From the NCBI GenBank assembly GCA_047632435.1, contig JBLICU010000007.1:1-64000 (forward strand): 64,000 bases of DNA, given 5' to 3'. Source of the DNA: JAMZMI01 sp047632435 (GTDB lineage Bacteria > Bacteroidota > Bacteroidia > Cytophagales > Cyclobacteriaceae). The translations under genes and the position numbers were made by a program. The notes beneath the pieces are model-generated. The model searched no databases, had not been told where the DNA came from, and was given only the letters and a program-made list of their open reading frames with translations. Below are positions 56,294-64,000 of the stretch, one piece after another (within the stretch, counting starts at the first letter, position 1; each line of letters starts with the position of its first letter).

Positions 56294-56468
56294 ATGGGGT
56301 GTGGGGCTTTAGAATATAAGGATTGAAAGTGTCAGAAGTTTAAAGGCATTTGGCAATAAAATCAATTTTCATTTACGCCTACCAATACTTTTACTTAAAT
56401 ATTAAGAATAGTGTTCGCAATTCCAATAGGAGTTAAATATACTTGATTTTATCCTTGAAAATGGTCAG

Positions 56469-57437
56469 CTAATTATGATTGATATGGAGCAAGACATTCC
56501 CGGTTTTTTGCCCGGTTTCTACATAATGAAAGGCATCCGAAATTTGTTCCAATGGATAGGATCGGTCAATGACAGGGATGAATTTTTTCGAAGCTAAAAG
56601 GTCTTTTATTAGCAATACACTTGCTCTGATATCCAAGGGAATTGGGAAAACGACTTTCTTTCTTCCCAAAATAGGTGTGATCAAAGCTAGAAATGGGTTT
56701 TGAATCATAGGCCCTAATTCCGATGAGATATAAACGCCTTGTGAGAGCAATAATGGTTTACACCTTGCAAAAGTGCTTTTGCCGACTGTATCGAAAATGT
56801 AATGAAAACGGTCTTTTGTTTTTGTGAAATCCTCTTTTGTAAAATCTATCACGTTATCAGCTCCAATTGATCGCATCAGTTCTAGATTTTTGGTGTTACA
56901 TACGGCTGTTACCTCTAATCCCAAATGTTTCAAAAGTTGAACTGAGGCTGAGCCTATTGCTCCTGATGCACCATTTACAAGTACCTTTTCCCCTGATCTG
57001 ATTGTCAACTTATTGATGATATTATAGGCATAGTGAGCACCTTCCAGACTTGCGGCAGCCTGATCAAAGGTTATATTTTCTGGTATTTTTGCAATCCCTT
57101 TTTGTTCATTGAAAGCCAAATATTCGGCATGAGAGCTTGTTCCCAAATCGTAAAATCCGAAAACTTTGTCACCAATGCAGAAAGTCGAAACGGCTTTTCC
57201 AATCGCTTCTACCTGACCAGCAAAGTCAGTTCCTGATATTTGATTTTTTGGTTTAAAAAAACCCGTGACGAACCGCATGATAAATGGCCTAGCCCTCAGC
57301 ATCGCACAATCTGTGCGATTGACTGTTGCGGCACAGACACGAACTAAAACTTCATTGTCTTTTGGAGTCGGAATTTTGGCTTCTTTGATTTCAATTGCGT
57401 TTGGGGAGCCATAATTCTGGTGTAATGCTGCTTTCAT
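56469..57437 (-). CDS. Medium-chain NAD(P)-dependent alcohol dehydrogenase / quinone oxidoreductase-like
   Basis: A 322-residue MDR-superfamily enzyme. It has a GroES-like N-terminal domain (VRVCAATVNRTDCAMLRA, SGTDFAGQVEAIGKAV) and a Rossmann domain with LVNGASGAIGSASVQLLKHLG. The Cys and His ligands of the structural and catalytic zinc are absent, which places it with the zinc-free quinone oxidoreductases. It is the only clearly intact gene between the leu operon and 59.5 kb. Confidence 0.9.
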   Translation of the reverse strand: MKAALHQNYGSPNAIEIKEAKIPTPKDNEVLVRVCAATVNRTDCAMLRARPFIMRFVTGFFKPKNQISGTDFAGQVEAIGKAVSTFCIGDKVFGFYDLGTSSHAEYLAFNEQKGIAKIPENITFDQAAASLEGAHYAYNIINKLTIRSGEKVLVNGASGAIGSASVQLLKHLGLEVTAVCNTKNLELMRSIGADNVIDFTKEDFTKTKDRFHYIFDTVGKSTFARCKPLLLSQGVYISSELGPMIQNPFLALITPILGRKKVVFPIPLDIRASVLLIKDLLASKKFIPVIDRSYPLEQISDAFHYVETGQKTGNVLLHINHN

Positions 57438-57767
57438 ATGTTTTGTGAAAAAAGTAATCTAGCCAATCGAACAGGTGCGCCTAAGTGGAAATACCCTATA
57501 ATCTGCTTTCAACTTAAAACTAAGTTTTCCTTTTGGATATTCTTCTTAGATTGGTGTTGTGCCAGATTCAGTAGCATTACTTTGGATTAAAATATTGCTC
57601 AATTTAAGCCTTCTCTGAATCAAAATTCTCATCAGAAATATTACTGTGATTCAAGATTAATAGACTCCTTTCTTATGTCGTTAAAATTTGAATGATCAAT
57701 TCCGAGTCTTTATCTGATTCTGTAAATTTAATTGTTCTCCACTATTGTGTGATCTATTGGCATGGAT
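57438..57767. other. Intergenic region, no gene seen
   Basis: About 330 AT-rich bases between the oxidoreductase start and the sigma factor remnant. I found no coding signal, repeat or clear promoter. The missing sigma region 4 of the neighbouring remnant is not encoded here in any frame that I could recognise. Confidence 0.55.
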
Positions 57768-58181
57768 TCAGGGATCTATTGACCCCTGATATATATCCAT
57801 CCCCAGTGTTTTAGAAATACAGGTAAAGCATTTATTGATATGTTCTTTCACCTCACAGACGCCAAATGGGGAAGTTTGATTGACTCTTTTGAGCGATTCA
57901 AAAAAATCAGAATCAATCATTGACATTTCTTTTGCTTTGTCCGTGACATTATCTGACCACCTTTTTTCCTTTCTAAGAAAATCGAGTGTTTTATTTATTG
58001 CAATTGTAGAAATCCAAGTTTTAAAGCTTGCCCGGTTTTTAAATTGGTCCTTCTTTTCGATGGCCGTCAAAAGAGAATCTTGCAGGAGATCTTGAGTGTC
58101 TTCCGGGTTTCTTGCCATTGTCAAAATGAAGGATGACAACCTGTGTTTTTCTTCTTTCAAAAATGGTTCTATTTCCTGCAA
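57768..58181 (-). pseudogene. ECF-type RNA polymerase sigma factor, truncated after region 2
   Basis: The 137-residue frame begins at a TTG (LQEIEPFLKEEKHRL) and encodes sigma region 2 (RNPEDTQDLLQDSLLTAIEK, ASFKTWISTIAINKTLDFLR). It then has the linker VKEHINKCFTCISKTL, where the family continues into region 4. Here the sequence changes abruptly to GMDIYQGSIDP and stops, so the -35-binding helix-turn-helix is missing. It is likely a non-functional remnant, though an anti-sigma-like role for region 2 alone cannot be excluded. Confidence 0.75.
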
Positions 58182-58207
58182 TTTTTAACATTTACTGCTC
58201 ATGATAG

Positions 58208-58819
58208 TATAAAATAAGTGATGATGAAAGCAATGCAAGTCCGTCATGGACTTCCATTAGTAAGCTTGAGCAAATTAGTTTGAGACTTGAAGAGGAGGGT
58301 TCAATTGATAACCTAGGATATCTGCATTGGCTAAATATGCTCATTAATCCTGGATCTTCTTTAGGTGGCGCAATACCAAAAGCAAGTGTATTAGACCGTA
58401 GCAATCATCTGTGGATTGCCAAATTTCCAAGCAAAGCTGATGAAGGTGACATTGGTGCATGGAAAATTGTCACTTATGAGCTATCTATAGCATCGGGAAT
58501 CAACATGGCTGAATGTCAGGCCAGAAAATTCTCAAGTGAATACCACACATTTCTTACCACGAGGTTCGACCGCACGAATGACGGAAAAAGAATACATTTC
58601 ACATCTGCTATGACACAACTTGGCTATACCGATGGTGCCGATGCAGCTGCAGGAGTGAGTTATCTTGAGCTAGTTGAATTCATCACCAGTAATGGAGCCA
58701 ATGTTAAGGAGGACCTACATGAACTATGGAGAAGGATTGTATTCAGTATTTGCGTTTCAAATACTGATGTAATATTATCCATAAAACCGACTGGTTTTTC
58801 AGTACACTTGTTGAGGTAA
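58208..58819 (+). pseudogene. HipA-family toxin kinase, N- and C-terminally truncated remnant
   Basis: The frame opens after a TAG at 58205 and encodes an internal HipA piece. It has WTSISKLEQISLRLEEEG, NMLINPGSSLGGAIPKASVL (the Gly-rich ATP loop), LWIAKFPSKADEGDIGAWK, FLTTRFDRT and GASYLELVEFI-like sequence. It breaks off at SICVSNTD, exactly where the catalytic DDHLRNHG motif should be. The kinase active site, the first domain and any hipB antitoxin are absent. It is divergent from the sigma remnant with 26 bases between. Confidence 0.85.
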
Positions 58820-58889
58820 TGGAGAAACCATTTATGATAAGGGTATAGTATGCGGTTGTAAGCAAGGATGAGGCGGCCAGCAAATAAAA

Positions 58890-59432
58890 CTAGTTGAGAT
58901 GAAGCGCGTGTTTTTGTGTTTTGGAATAGTCCTCAATTATTTTACGATAATTAACAACAGATTCAGATTGTAATTTTTCCAAAATGCTTAATAGTTCGGA
59001 TGAAGGTGTTTTGTCTTGATGAAATTTGTCATTGAGCCATTTCTCGACACTTTTGAATTTTTCCTCAGAGGTTTTCTTGATTAAAATTTCTTCTCTTAAT
59101 TCAAGTATTTCATTTTCAAATAGTAGCTGAGCATGAACAACTTTTTCATTTAATTCTTGAATTGGAAAATGAAAAAATGGATATGCACCATAAGGCTTAA
59201 ATTGAATTACAAGCATTTCAGATTTCTGGTGAGCTCAAATTGAGATGTAATTTTTGTGCATTCCAGAAACCCAAACTTTTGTAAATGTGTTGTTTGATTT
59301 TAATATTTTGTTGTCAAAAGTGTTTCTAGTAAAACCATCTAATTCAAAAATAATAAATATCTGACCCGTTGGAACAACATGTTCAACTGAATGGTCGGGC
59401 ATAAAATCTTTTAAATGAAATATAGATTCAAT
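58890..59432 (-). pseudogene. AraC-family transcription regulator (DUF6597-type N-terminal domain), remnant
   Basis: Read on the minus strand, the frame from 59432 encodes ESIFHLKDFMPDHSVEHVVP, TGQIFIIFELDGF and WVSGMHKNYISI, then an in-frame TGA (59235-59237). It continues LVIQFKPYGAYPFFHFPI, LREEILIKKTSEEKF and YSKTQKHALHL before stopping just where the AraC DNA-binding helices begin. The start of the sensing domain and the whole helix-turn-helix region are missing. A 108-residue product could start at 59216 but would lack DNA binding. Confidence 0.8.
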
Positions 59433-59554
59433 TTACTGGTTTAATACTCCTTTTAGTATGTGTGTTTCAAATGTCATTCAGGTTTTTTCTATTGACTACA
59501 CCATCCTAAGAGCACCTTGGATTAGAAAGCCTATCCTTTCTGTTAAAACCCCAT

Positions 59555-61516
59555 TCATTCATTGTTGTTATTATCCGTTTTTTTCTTTTTTATTAGAATG
59601 AGGAATCCAAAAACAAATCCTAATACTGCACCAATAGGAATAGAAAATAGGGCTATAGTGATTGTTATTATGGTACCACCATTTTTGTTGTCACTCAGGT
59701 TCCATCCTGTCCAGAAACCAAGATAGCCTCCGGCTATCATGAGCCCTACTATAGCTATGATGTTCATCAGCTTACGGAGAAATGATTTTTGTGACTTAGC
59801 CAGATCTTCAGGATTATTCTTTTTTCTGTCGATGGGTGATTTGATAAAGCGATAGATCGCCCAGATAACTCCAGTTATCGCCAATACCATCAATACATAA
59901 TTTACTCCAGGTACATTAAGAAGCATTCCAAAGAGAAAAACAAGCGCCATTAGCCAACCGCCACCTTGATTTGGACCATCTACATGCTCCGCCTCTCTAG
60001 AAATGAAATAGGGAATTGAACTAAAGGGATTAAAACCCTTCTCTATCATCATTTCGCGAAGCATTACCAACTGGGGATCAGCTGCTTCGTAATGCCCATC
60101 CGCATTGAGTATGAATAGCTCATAAGCAGAATAATCCTTTTCATCAGAGGGTTCTAACTTAAGAGCAAAAGACGCTTTAAACTCTTCCAATTGATTTTCA
60201 GTAATTCTAGGAAGCTGTTGGAGTCTTGTGTATTCATCTTCATTAAAATAAGCTATGCTAAGAGGAATAAGTGAATCATATCTATTGTCTGCTAAGAGAG
60301 AGTTCTTGGCATAAAGCAGCATTTCGTCAATCTTACTTTCTCGTTCTAAAAGGGACTCATTTCCTCCGTAATTATATATATCATCTATGACCAGTCGGTT
60401 GTTCAGATAATGCATTACAAAGTAATCCTGACGATCATCCTGGCCTTCTTCTAATATGTCAACCGCTAAGACTGTGGTTTTACCTTGGACAGGATAGCTT
60501 CTAATCACTTTGTAGGTTGTATTGTAGAGATTGCCGTAAGTATCCATTATGTCTTTGGAAATCGTATCTCCATGGATCTTTATGGAGCGATGTTCTCTAA
60601 GACCTTCTTCATCGTATTCATCAAAGAAAAACTGTCCTTGAGGAAGGTCTACGACTATACTGCTATCTCTGACTAATAGGAGTTGTCGTGCTTTCAATTC
60701 ATTTTTTTCTTTTTGAATGGAGTCTCCTCTAGTATGGTAGATCCTCATGCTTTTAAAGCTTCTCGTAATCTCCTTATCGTTTTTGGAGTTCACCTCTTTT
60801 TCTAAGGCACGAATGGTTGAAATATCTTTACTGTAAAAGACGAGATCACTGAGCCAGTAGTATGCTTCATAAATTTTAGAAGGGTCTGCGTCACCTGCTT
60901 GGTAGGCTTTTATTGCTTTTCTACACAGCATTTGCGCTCGCTTCGAATTGTCGAAGGAAGCTTCCCGACTACTTATCCAATAGCACTGCGCAGCATTTAA
61001 TGGGGCATTGTTAAAAATATGATCATCTCCGACTAACTCCATCCATTTGAGAAATGAACTCCTGTATTCTGCGGATTTGGGGTAGTTTTTGTCATTTTTT
61101 GAGACATAGTTGACCATGGCACTGGAAATGCCTAAACAGAATTTCGGATCTTTTGCTTTGAAGTATTCATACACTAGGCCATAGGTCGCAGTATCTAATA
61201 CTTGATTTCCTGAAAGGAGAAAATTAAGTCTGGCATTTCTATAACGGTAGCGAGTGGTTAGGTCTTTGCTTTCAAGTGCTTCGCTGATGGATTTATAAGC
61301 TTTGATATATTCGGAAGCCTTTTCTAGGAATTCAGGTCGGTTGGAATAAAACCTGACCATCTGATCCAAGCAATATCCTTTGGGTAAACCAATTGCCTGG
61401 TGACTATTGTAGGCACTAAGGAGCGAATCTATGTTTTCAGATGAAAATCGTTGTGTTTGAGCCGATAGGCTTAAAGACAAAAGAAAGTAGGCTGTAAAAA
61501 AGAGAAAATTCTTCAT
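59555..61516 (-). CDS. Large hypothetical membrane protein
   Basis: A 653-residue protein with signal peptide MKNFLFFTAYFLLSLSLSAQ and a 480-residue periplasmic region that looks helical (ASEYIKAYKSISEALESKD) and then beta-rich. Three C-terminal membrane segments lie at about 535-565, 590-612 and 622-645, followed by a lysine-rich cytoplasmic end. ATG 61514-61516 is preferred to the upstream TTG because the signal peptide starts there. I do not recognise the family. It is separated from its neighbours by about 120 and 200 bases and appears monocistronic. Confidence 0.75.
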   Translation of the reverse strand: MKNFLFFTAYFLLSLSLSAQTQRFSSENIDSLLSAYNSHQAIGLPKGYCLDQMVRFYSNRPEFLEKASEYIKAYKSISEALESKDLTTRYRYRNARLNFLLSGNQVLDTATYGLVYEYFKAKDPKFCLGISSAMVNYVSKNDKNYPKSAEYRSSFLKWMELVGDDHIFNNAPLNAAQCYWISSREASFDNSKRAQMLCRKAIKAYQAGDADPSKIYEAYYWLSDLVFYSKDISTIRALEKEVNSKNDKEITRSFKSMRIYHTRGDSIQKEKNELKARQLLLVRDSSIVVDLPQGQFFFDEYDEEGLREHRSIKIHGDTISKDIMDTYGNLYNTTYKVIRSYPVQGKTTVLAVDILEEGQDDRQDYFVMHYLNNRLVIDDIYNYGGNESLLERESKIDEMLLYAKNSLLADNRYDSLIPLSIAYFNEDEYTRLQQLPRITENQLEEFKASFALKLEPSDEKDYSAYELFILNADGHYEAADPQLVMLREMMIEKGFNPFSSIPYFISREAEHVDGPNQGGGWLMALVFLFGMLLNVPGVNYVLMVLAITGVIWAIYRFIKSPIDRKKNNPEDLAKSQKSFLRKLMNIIAIVGLMIAGGYLGFWTGWNLSDNKNGGTIITITIALFSIPIGAVLGFVFGFLILIKKKKTDNNNNE

Positions 61517-61713
61517 GGTTAAGGTGCATTTTCTAACGAAATGCTTCCTTTCCAATAATCATAGGGGCATTAAGCTAAGTATCAATGAAGCTCTAAAATA
61601 AGTTTAATAATATCAACTATCATTAGTCAATATTGATTACTTTTCTCATTGTCATATGGGCTCAGTTCGCATATTCATTTTAGTGTTGTTAGATCATCTT
61701 ATTTGGATTCTTT

Positions 61714-62532
61714 CTAGTCATTATGCTTTAGTTGGAATTTGTAATCGTCAATTGAAATCCTTTTTTTGGAATGCACATCTATATATCCAAACTTATCTTT
61801 CAGAAATGCGCTATGTTCGGTCTTTTCTATAGTGAGAATGTCCAAACTCGGTATTTCAATATTATCCCCCTTTTCGAAAATAAGTGTATCAATATTCCCA
61901 TCTACATGATAAACAAATGATTGGTCCTTGTAACAGCTATTATTAATGATTTTTATATCGTCATAATTCCCACTCGTAATTTTCCTTTCCAAAAGGAAAT
62001 AATTGAGCCCATCTCTAGCCCAGAGATCAAATCCTTGAATAAACTCAAAATTTTTGATCGAATTCACATTGAGTGATTTTTCCCTGAAAAAAACTTCTTC
62101 ATCTGAACGTGCATAAGCAATCCATCCTTTACTCTTAATCACTTCAAAATGTTCAGGTTTTACACTTTCAAAAGGCACGCCATCAAAATACACAGCAAGT
62201 TGGTCTTTCTGGTAGGGTCCTTCTAAATTCAAAAACGACCCAGGATCTGCTCCTAAAATTGGTTTGCCCTCAAACCAAACAGTTCGATCATCCTTAGCAA
62301 CTGATCCAAGAATCTCAAATTTGCTTTTATTTACGTTCTCGAGTCTGATAAATGCAGGATGCTGAATCCCTGGACCAGCTGCTGAAGGTAACCATTCAGG
62401 TGTTGTAGAATGGTAGTAACGAATTTCAGATTCTACTTCCTTGTAACCAATTGATTGACCACAACCATAAATAAATATTGGAATTATAATCTTCAAAATT
62501 GGAATTAATACTCTTCTAAAGGATACTATCAT
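61714..62532 (-). CDS. DKNYY-like repeat lipoprotein
   Basis: A 272-residue protein with a lipoprotein-type signal (ILKIIIPIFIYGC). Repeated units of the pattern VxFDGxPFExxxPEHFEVI, for example VWFEGKPILGADPGSFLNL and VFFREKSLNVNSIKNFEFI, resemble DKNYY-family repeats, in which displayed residues name a fact about a position. The function of these proteins is unknown; they are probably surface or periplasmic. It starts at ATG 62530-62532. Confidence 0.7.
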   Translation of the reverse strand: MIVSFRRVLIPILKIIIPIFIYGCGQSIGYKEVESEIRYYHSTTPEWLPSAAGPGIQHPAFIRLENVNKSKFEILGSVAKDDRTVWFEGKPILGADPGSFLNLEGPYQKDQLAVYFDGVPFESVKPEHFEVIKSKGWIAYARSDEEVFFREKSLNVNSIKNFEFIQGFDLWARDGLNYFLLERKITSGNYDDIKIINNSCYKDQSFVYHVDGNIDTLIFEKGDNIEIPSLDILTIEKTEHSAFLKDKFGYIDVHSKKRISIDDYKFQLKHND

Positions 62533-62943
62533 AATCGAATTTTATGGAACAACGTATCTAAAGGTTGTATACCCTCAAGCTGTGAATAGCACTAAACTAG
62601 CAAAATCTGCCGCGCCCAGGGGGTACTTCCAAAAATTCCAAATGACACTGCGTTCAGGAAGGTAAACATCCTGCGAGCTTCACTCAGTAGAAAGCTCTAA
62701 ACTTTCCTCAGCGGTAGATTCACGGTCGAGTTGCAGAATGCTGACAGAAAGCACTTTGGTGCGGCCGGCTAGGCATAAAACCGATAGCGCCTGTTACAGC
62801 ACGCTTATATCCGTTTAGTTAACCAGATCCGCGAGAGTTAGTATGAAGTTAACCACAGGAATAGATGTTACTGCGAGAATGTTCACAGTTCGATGTTTCA
62901 GTTGGAAAAACCCATACAACAAAGTTCCTGCAATGGCTAGATA
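62533..62943. other. Intergenic region of unlike composition
   Basis: About 410 bases, visibly richer in G and C than the neighbours in places (for example around 62610 and 62760). No coding frame recognised. GTTACAGCAC at 62793-62802 is the exact complement of GTGCTGTAAC at 63271-63280, on the other side of the small membrane protein gene. It may be the border of an acquired cassette. Confidence 0.45.
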
Positions 62944-63258
62944 CTAGAAAAGTCCGTAGTTCGGGAGGTTCAACAGGAGAGGAGTTGAGTTGATGATAGC
63001 TATCAGAAGAAAAACCGAGAATAGAATTCGATGTTCGTTCTCCATCTTGTTAGTTCGTACAAAGTAGAGACCCGCTAAGAGAGTTAGGACGTAGAGAATT
63101 ACAGCCACAGAAGTTAAAGTTCCTTGTCCGAAAAGTGTTAGACCGAAAGAGGCAGCAAGTAGACCTCCGATCCAGTTCGAGGTTTGTTCGTTGTTGCGAA
63201 AGATATAGAAGATGGTAATTCCAATTGCGCGTAACTTAATTAAGAGAATCTTATCCAT
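62944..63258 (-). CDS. Small hypothetical membrane protein
   Basis: A 104-residue protein with three likely membrane helices (around residues 30-50, 52-68 and 78-97: GLLAASFGLTLFGQG, VAVILYVLTLLAGLYFV, ILFSVFLLIAIINSTPLLL). No family recognised. It is flanked by a 10-bp inverted repeat and lies next to a structured element at 63330-63387, which suggests a cassette-like acquired gene. Confidence 0.6.
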   Translation of the reverse strand: MDKILLIKLRAIGITIFYIFRNNEQTSNWIGGLLAASFGLTLFGQGTLTSVAVILYVLTLLAGLYFVRTNKMENEHRILFSVFLLIAIINSTPLLLNLPNYGLF

Positions 63259-63329
63259 CTATTGGATTATGTGCTGTAACGTTCAGTATATGTGAAGCGT
63301 AGCAAAAGGGTGCTGTGATTTCATATACA

Positions 63330-63387
63330 CCTTGTGTGCTCCCAGCATGGGCATCTGGTATCTAAGATACCAGATTATTCCACAAGG
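63330..63387. repeat. Three-stem structured element
   Basis: CCTTGTG (63330-63336) pairs with CACAAGG (63381-63387). Inside lie two hairpins: CCCA-GCA-TGGG (63341-63351), and ATCTGGTATCT with its exact complement AGATACCAGAT around a single base (63353-63375). Together they can form a three-way junction. No T tract follows, so it is not a simple terminator. It lies between the photolyase-like gene and the small membrane protein gene. Confidence 0.65.
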
Positions 63388-63456
63388 CTGGCGTTCCAGA
63401 GGGTGAAAGCAGCCGAGGCTCAGTCCCTTGTGAGCGGGCTCGTAACCCGTTCTCTC

Positions 63457-64000
63457 CTAGTTTTTTTCTAAGCCTTCCAGGAATCCCACCGCACGTTCCA
63501 AATGCGTGTTTCTTTTTTCGTCACTCATTTTATCCAGGGTATTTACAAGCATGGCTAGTCGTGGGTTTTGCGTGAAGAAGTCGCGATGGATATGCATGAA
63601 CCTCCAGAAGAGTGCGTCCCAGGTGTCTTGCCAATTGCCTTTGGGGTAGTTGCTCATTTTCATCAGGTAGTTGCTGCCACTGATGTATGGTTTGGTGGAC
63701 ATGAGTCCGCCATCGGCAAATTGGCTCATGCCGTAAATGTTGGGTACCATGACCCAATCGTAGGCGTCAATGAAGAGCTCCATGAACCAGCGATACACCT
63801 CGTCTGGATCAAATTCGCAGAGCATCATGAAGTTGCCGAGCACCATCAGGCGCTCTATATGGTGACAGTATCCGGTTGATAACACTTTCCTGATGGTGGT
63901 ATCAACGGGATCAATGCCGGTGGTTCCGTCATAAAAGGAAGGAGGTATTTTTCTGGAGAACTTCCAATAGTTTTTAGTGCGCTCTTCAGTTCCTTTTACT
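63457..64000 (-). CDS. Photolyase/cryptochrome-like protein, C-terminal part (gene continues beyond the window)
   Basis: The frame is open from the window edge to the stop at 63457, giving about 180 C-terminal residues. The sequence matches the FAD-binding catalytic end of the FeS-type (6-4) photolyase/cryptochrome group: CHHIERLMVLGNFMMLC, FMELFIDAYDWVMVPNIYGM, YISGSNYLMKMSNYPKGNW, WDALFWRFM and RLAMLVNTLDKM. These enzymes repair UV photoproducts with light, or act as blue-light sensors. The N-terminal antenna domain and part of the Fe-S cysteines lie outside the window, so repair and sensing forms cannot be separated. Confidence 0.85.
   Translation of the reverse strand, partial: VKGTEERTKNYWKFSRKIPPSFYDGTTGIDPVDTTIRKVLSTGYCHHIERLMVLGNFMMLCEFDPDEVYRWFMELFIDAYDWVMVPNIYGMSQFADGGLMSTKPYISGSNYLMKMSNYPKGNWQDTWDALFWRFMHIHRDFFTQNPRLAMLVNTLDKMSDEKRNTHLERAVGFLEGLEKN

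Noticed and set aside
57770..57791. TCAGGG/CCCTGA hairpin at the end of the sigma factor remnant as a terminator
   Set aside because: The stem is short, with a mismatch and no T tract on either strand.
62788..63283. Integron attC sites flanking the small membrane protein gene
   Set aside because: The core sites RYYYAAC and GTTRRRY are not present in the right arrangement, and the two matching sequences are inverted rather than direct. It is kept only as a cassette-like observation.
1..64000. CRISPR arrays, prophage genes or complete insertion sequences
   Set aside because: No regularly spaced direct repeats, phage structural genes or transposase frames were found anywhere in the window.

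Overview
The window is a chromosomal segment of a member of the Bacteroidota, most likely order Cytophagales. The case rests on several things. Gene starts lack strong Shine-Dalgarno sites. Several upstream regions carry the Bacteroidota -7 element TAnnTTTG. The gene content is typical of the phylum: DUF5916 outer-membrane protein, DUF349 and DUF2795 proteins, an S23/four-helix-bundle insertion, and the L13-S9-S2-EF-Ts operon. Genus cannot be told from the sequence alone.

Layout. 1-90: 3' end of a 5S rRNA gene and its terminator. 146-1609: a sulfurtransferase and a decayed lipoprotein gene. 1636-12427: an ion-transport locus. It holds an SLC12-type cation-chloride-cotransporter-like membrane domain fused to a very large cytoplasmic coiled-coil/P-loop ATPase (1688 aa), with a small protein coupled to its stop codon; a divergent CPA-type cation/proton antiporter; an MscS channel; and a second giant soluble ATPase resembling the cytoplasmic half of the first but with a degenerate Walker A. 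This is the most unusual locus in the window. 12.8-25.3 kb: tRNA-Arg(CCT), hflX, a polysaccharide synthesis/export module (GT4, Wza-like lipoprotein, Wzc-like tyrosine kinase, PHP phosphatase), a TPR protein, phosphosulfolactate synthase coupled to a DUF368 (PopT-type) transporter, aroE and uvrB.

25.3-46.9 kb is mostly housekeeping: a VOC protein, a nitrilase-fold hydrolase, a broken universal stress protein, a DEAD-box helicase, tsf-rpsB-rpsI-rplM, an RluA pseudouridine synthase with a PhoR/PhoB-type two-component pair, a putative aminopeptidase, recA, a DUF5916 protein, an ABC permease, queA-ispD, DUF2795, DUF349 and ettA. 46.9-49.6 kb is accessory: two small exported proteins set among diverged copies of a hairpin-rich repeat, and an AAA ATPase behind a double palindromic operator. 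50-55.2 kb is the leucine operon leuC-leuD-leuA/cimA-leuB, interrupted between leuC and leuD by a dead four-helix-bundle insertion. 55.3-59.4 kb is a gene graveyard: a frameshifted alpha/beta hydrolase, then remnants of an ECF sigma factor, a HipA toxin kinase and an AraC regulator around one intact oxidoreductase. 59.5-64 kb holds poorly characterised envelope proteins and the 3' part of a photolyase/cryptochrome-like gene running off the window edge.

Seven genes are broken, and all are accessory. The lesions are in-frame stops, one single-base shift and truncations. All three stop codons end intact genes elsewhere, so this looks like gene decay (or, for single lesions, assembly error) rather than recoding.
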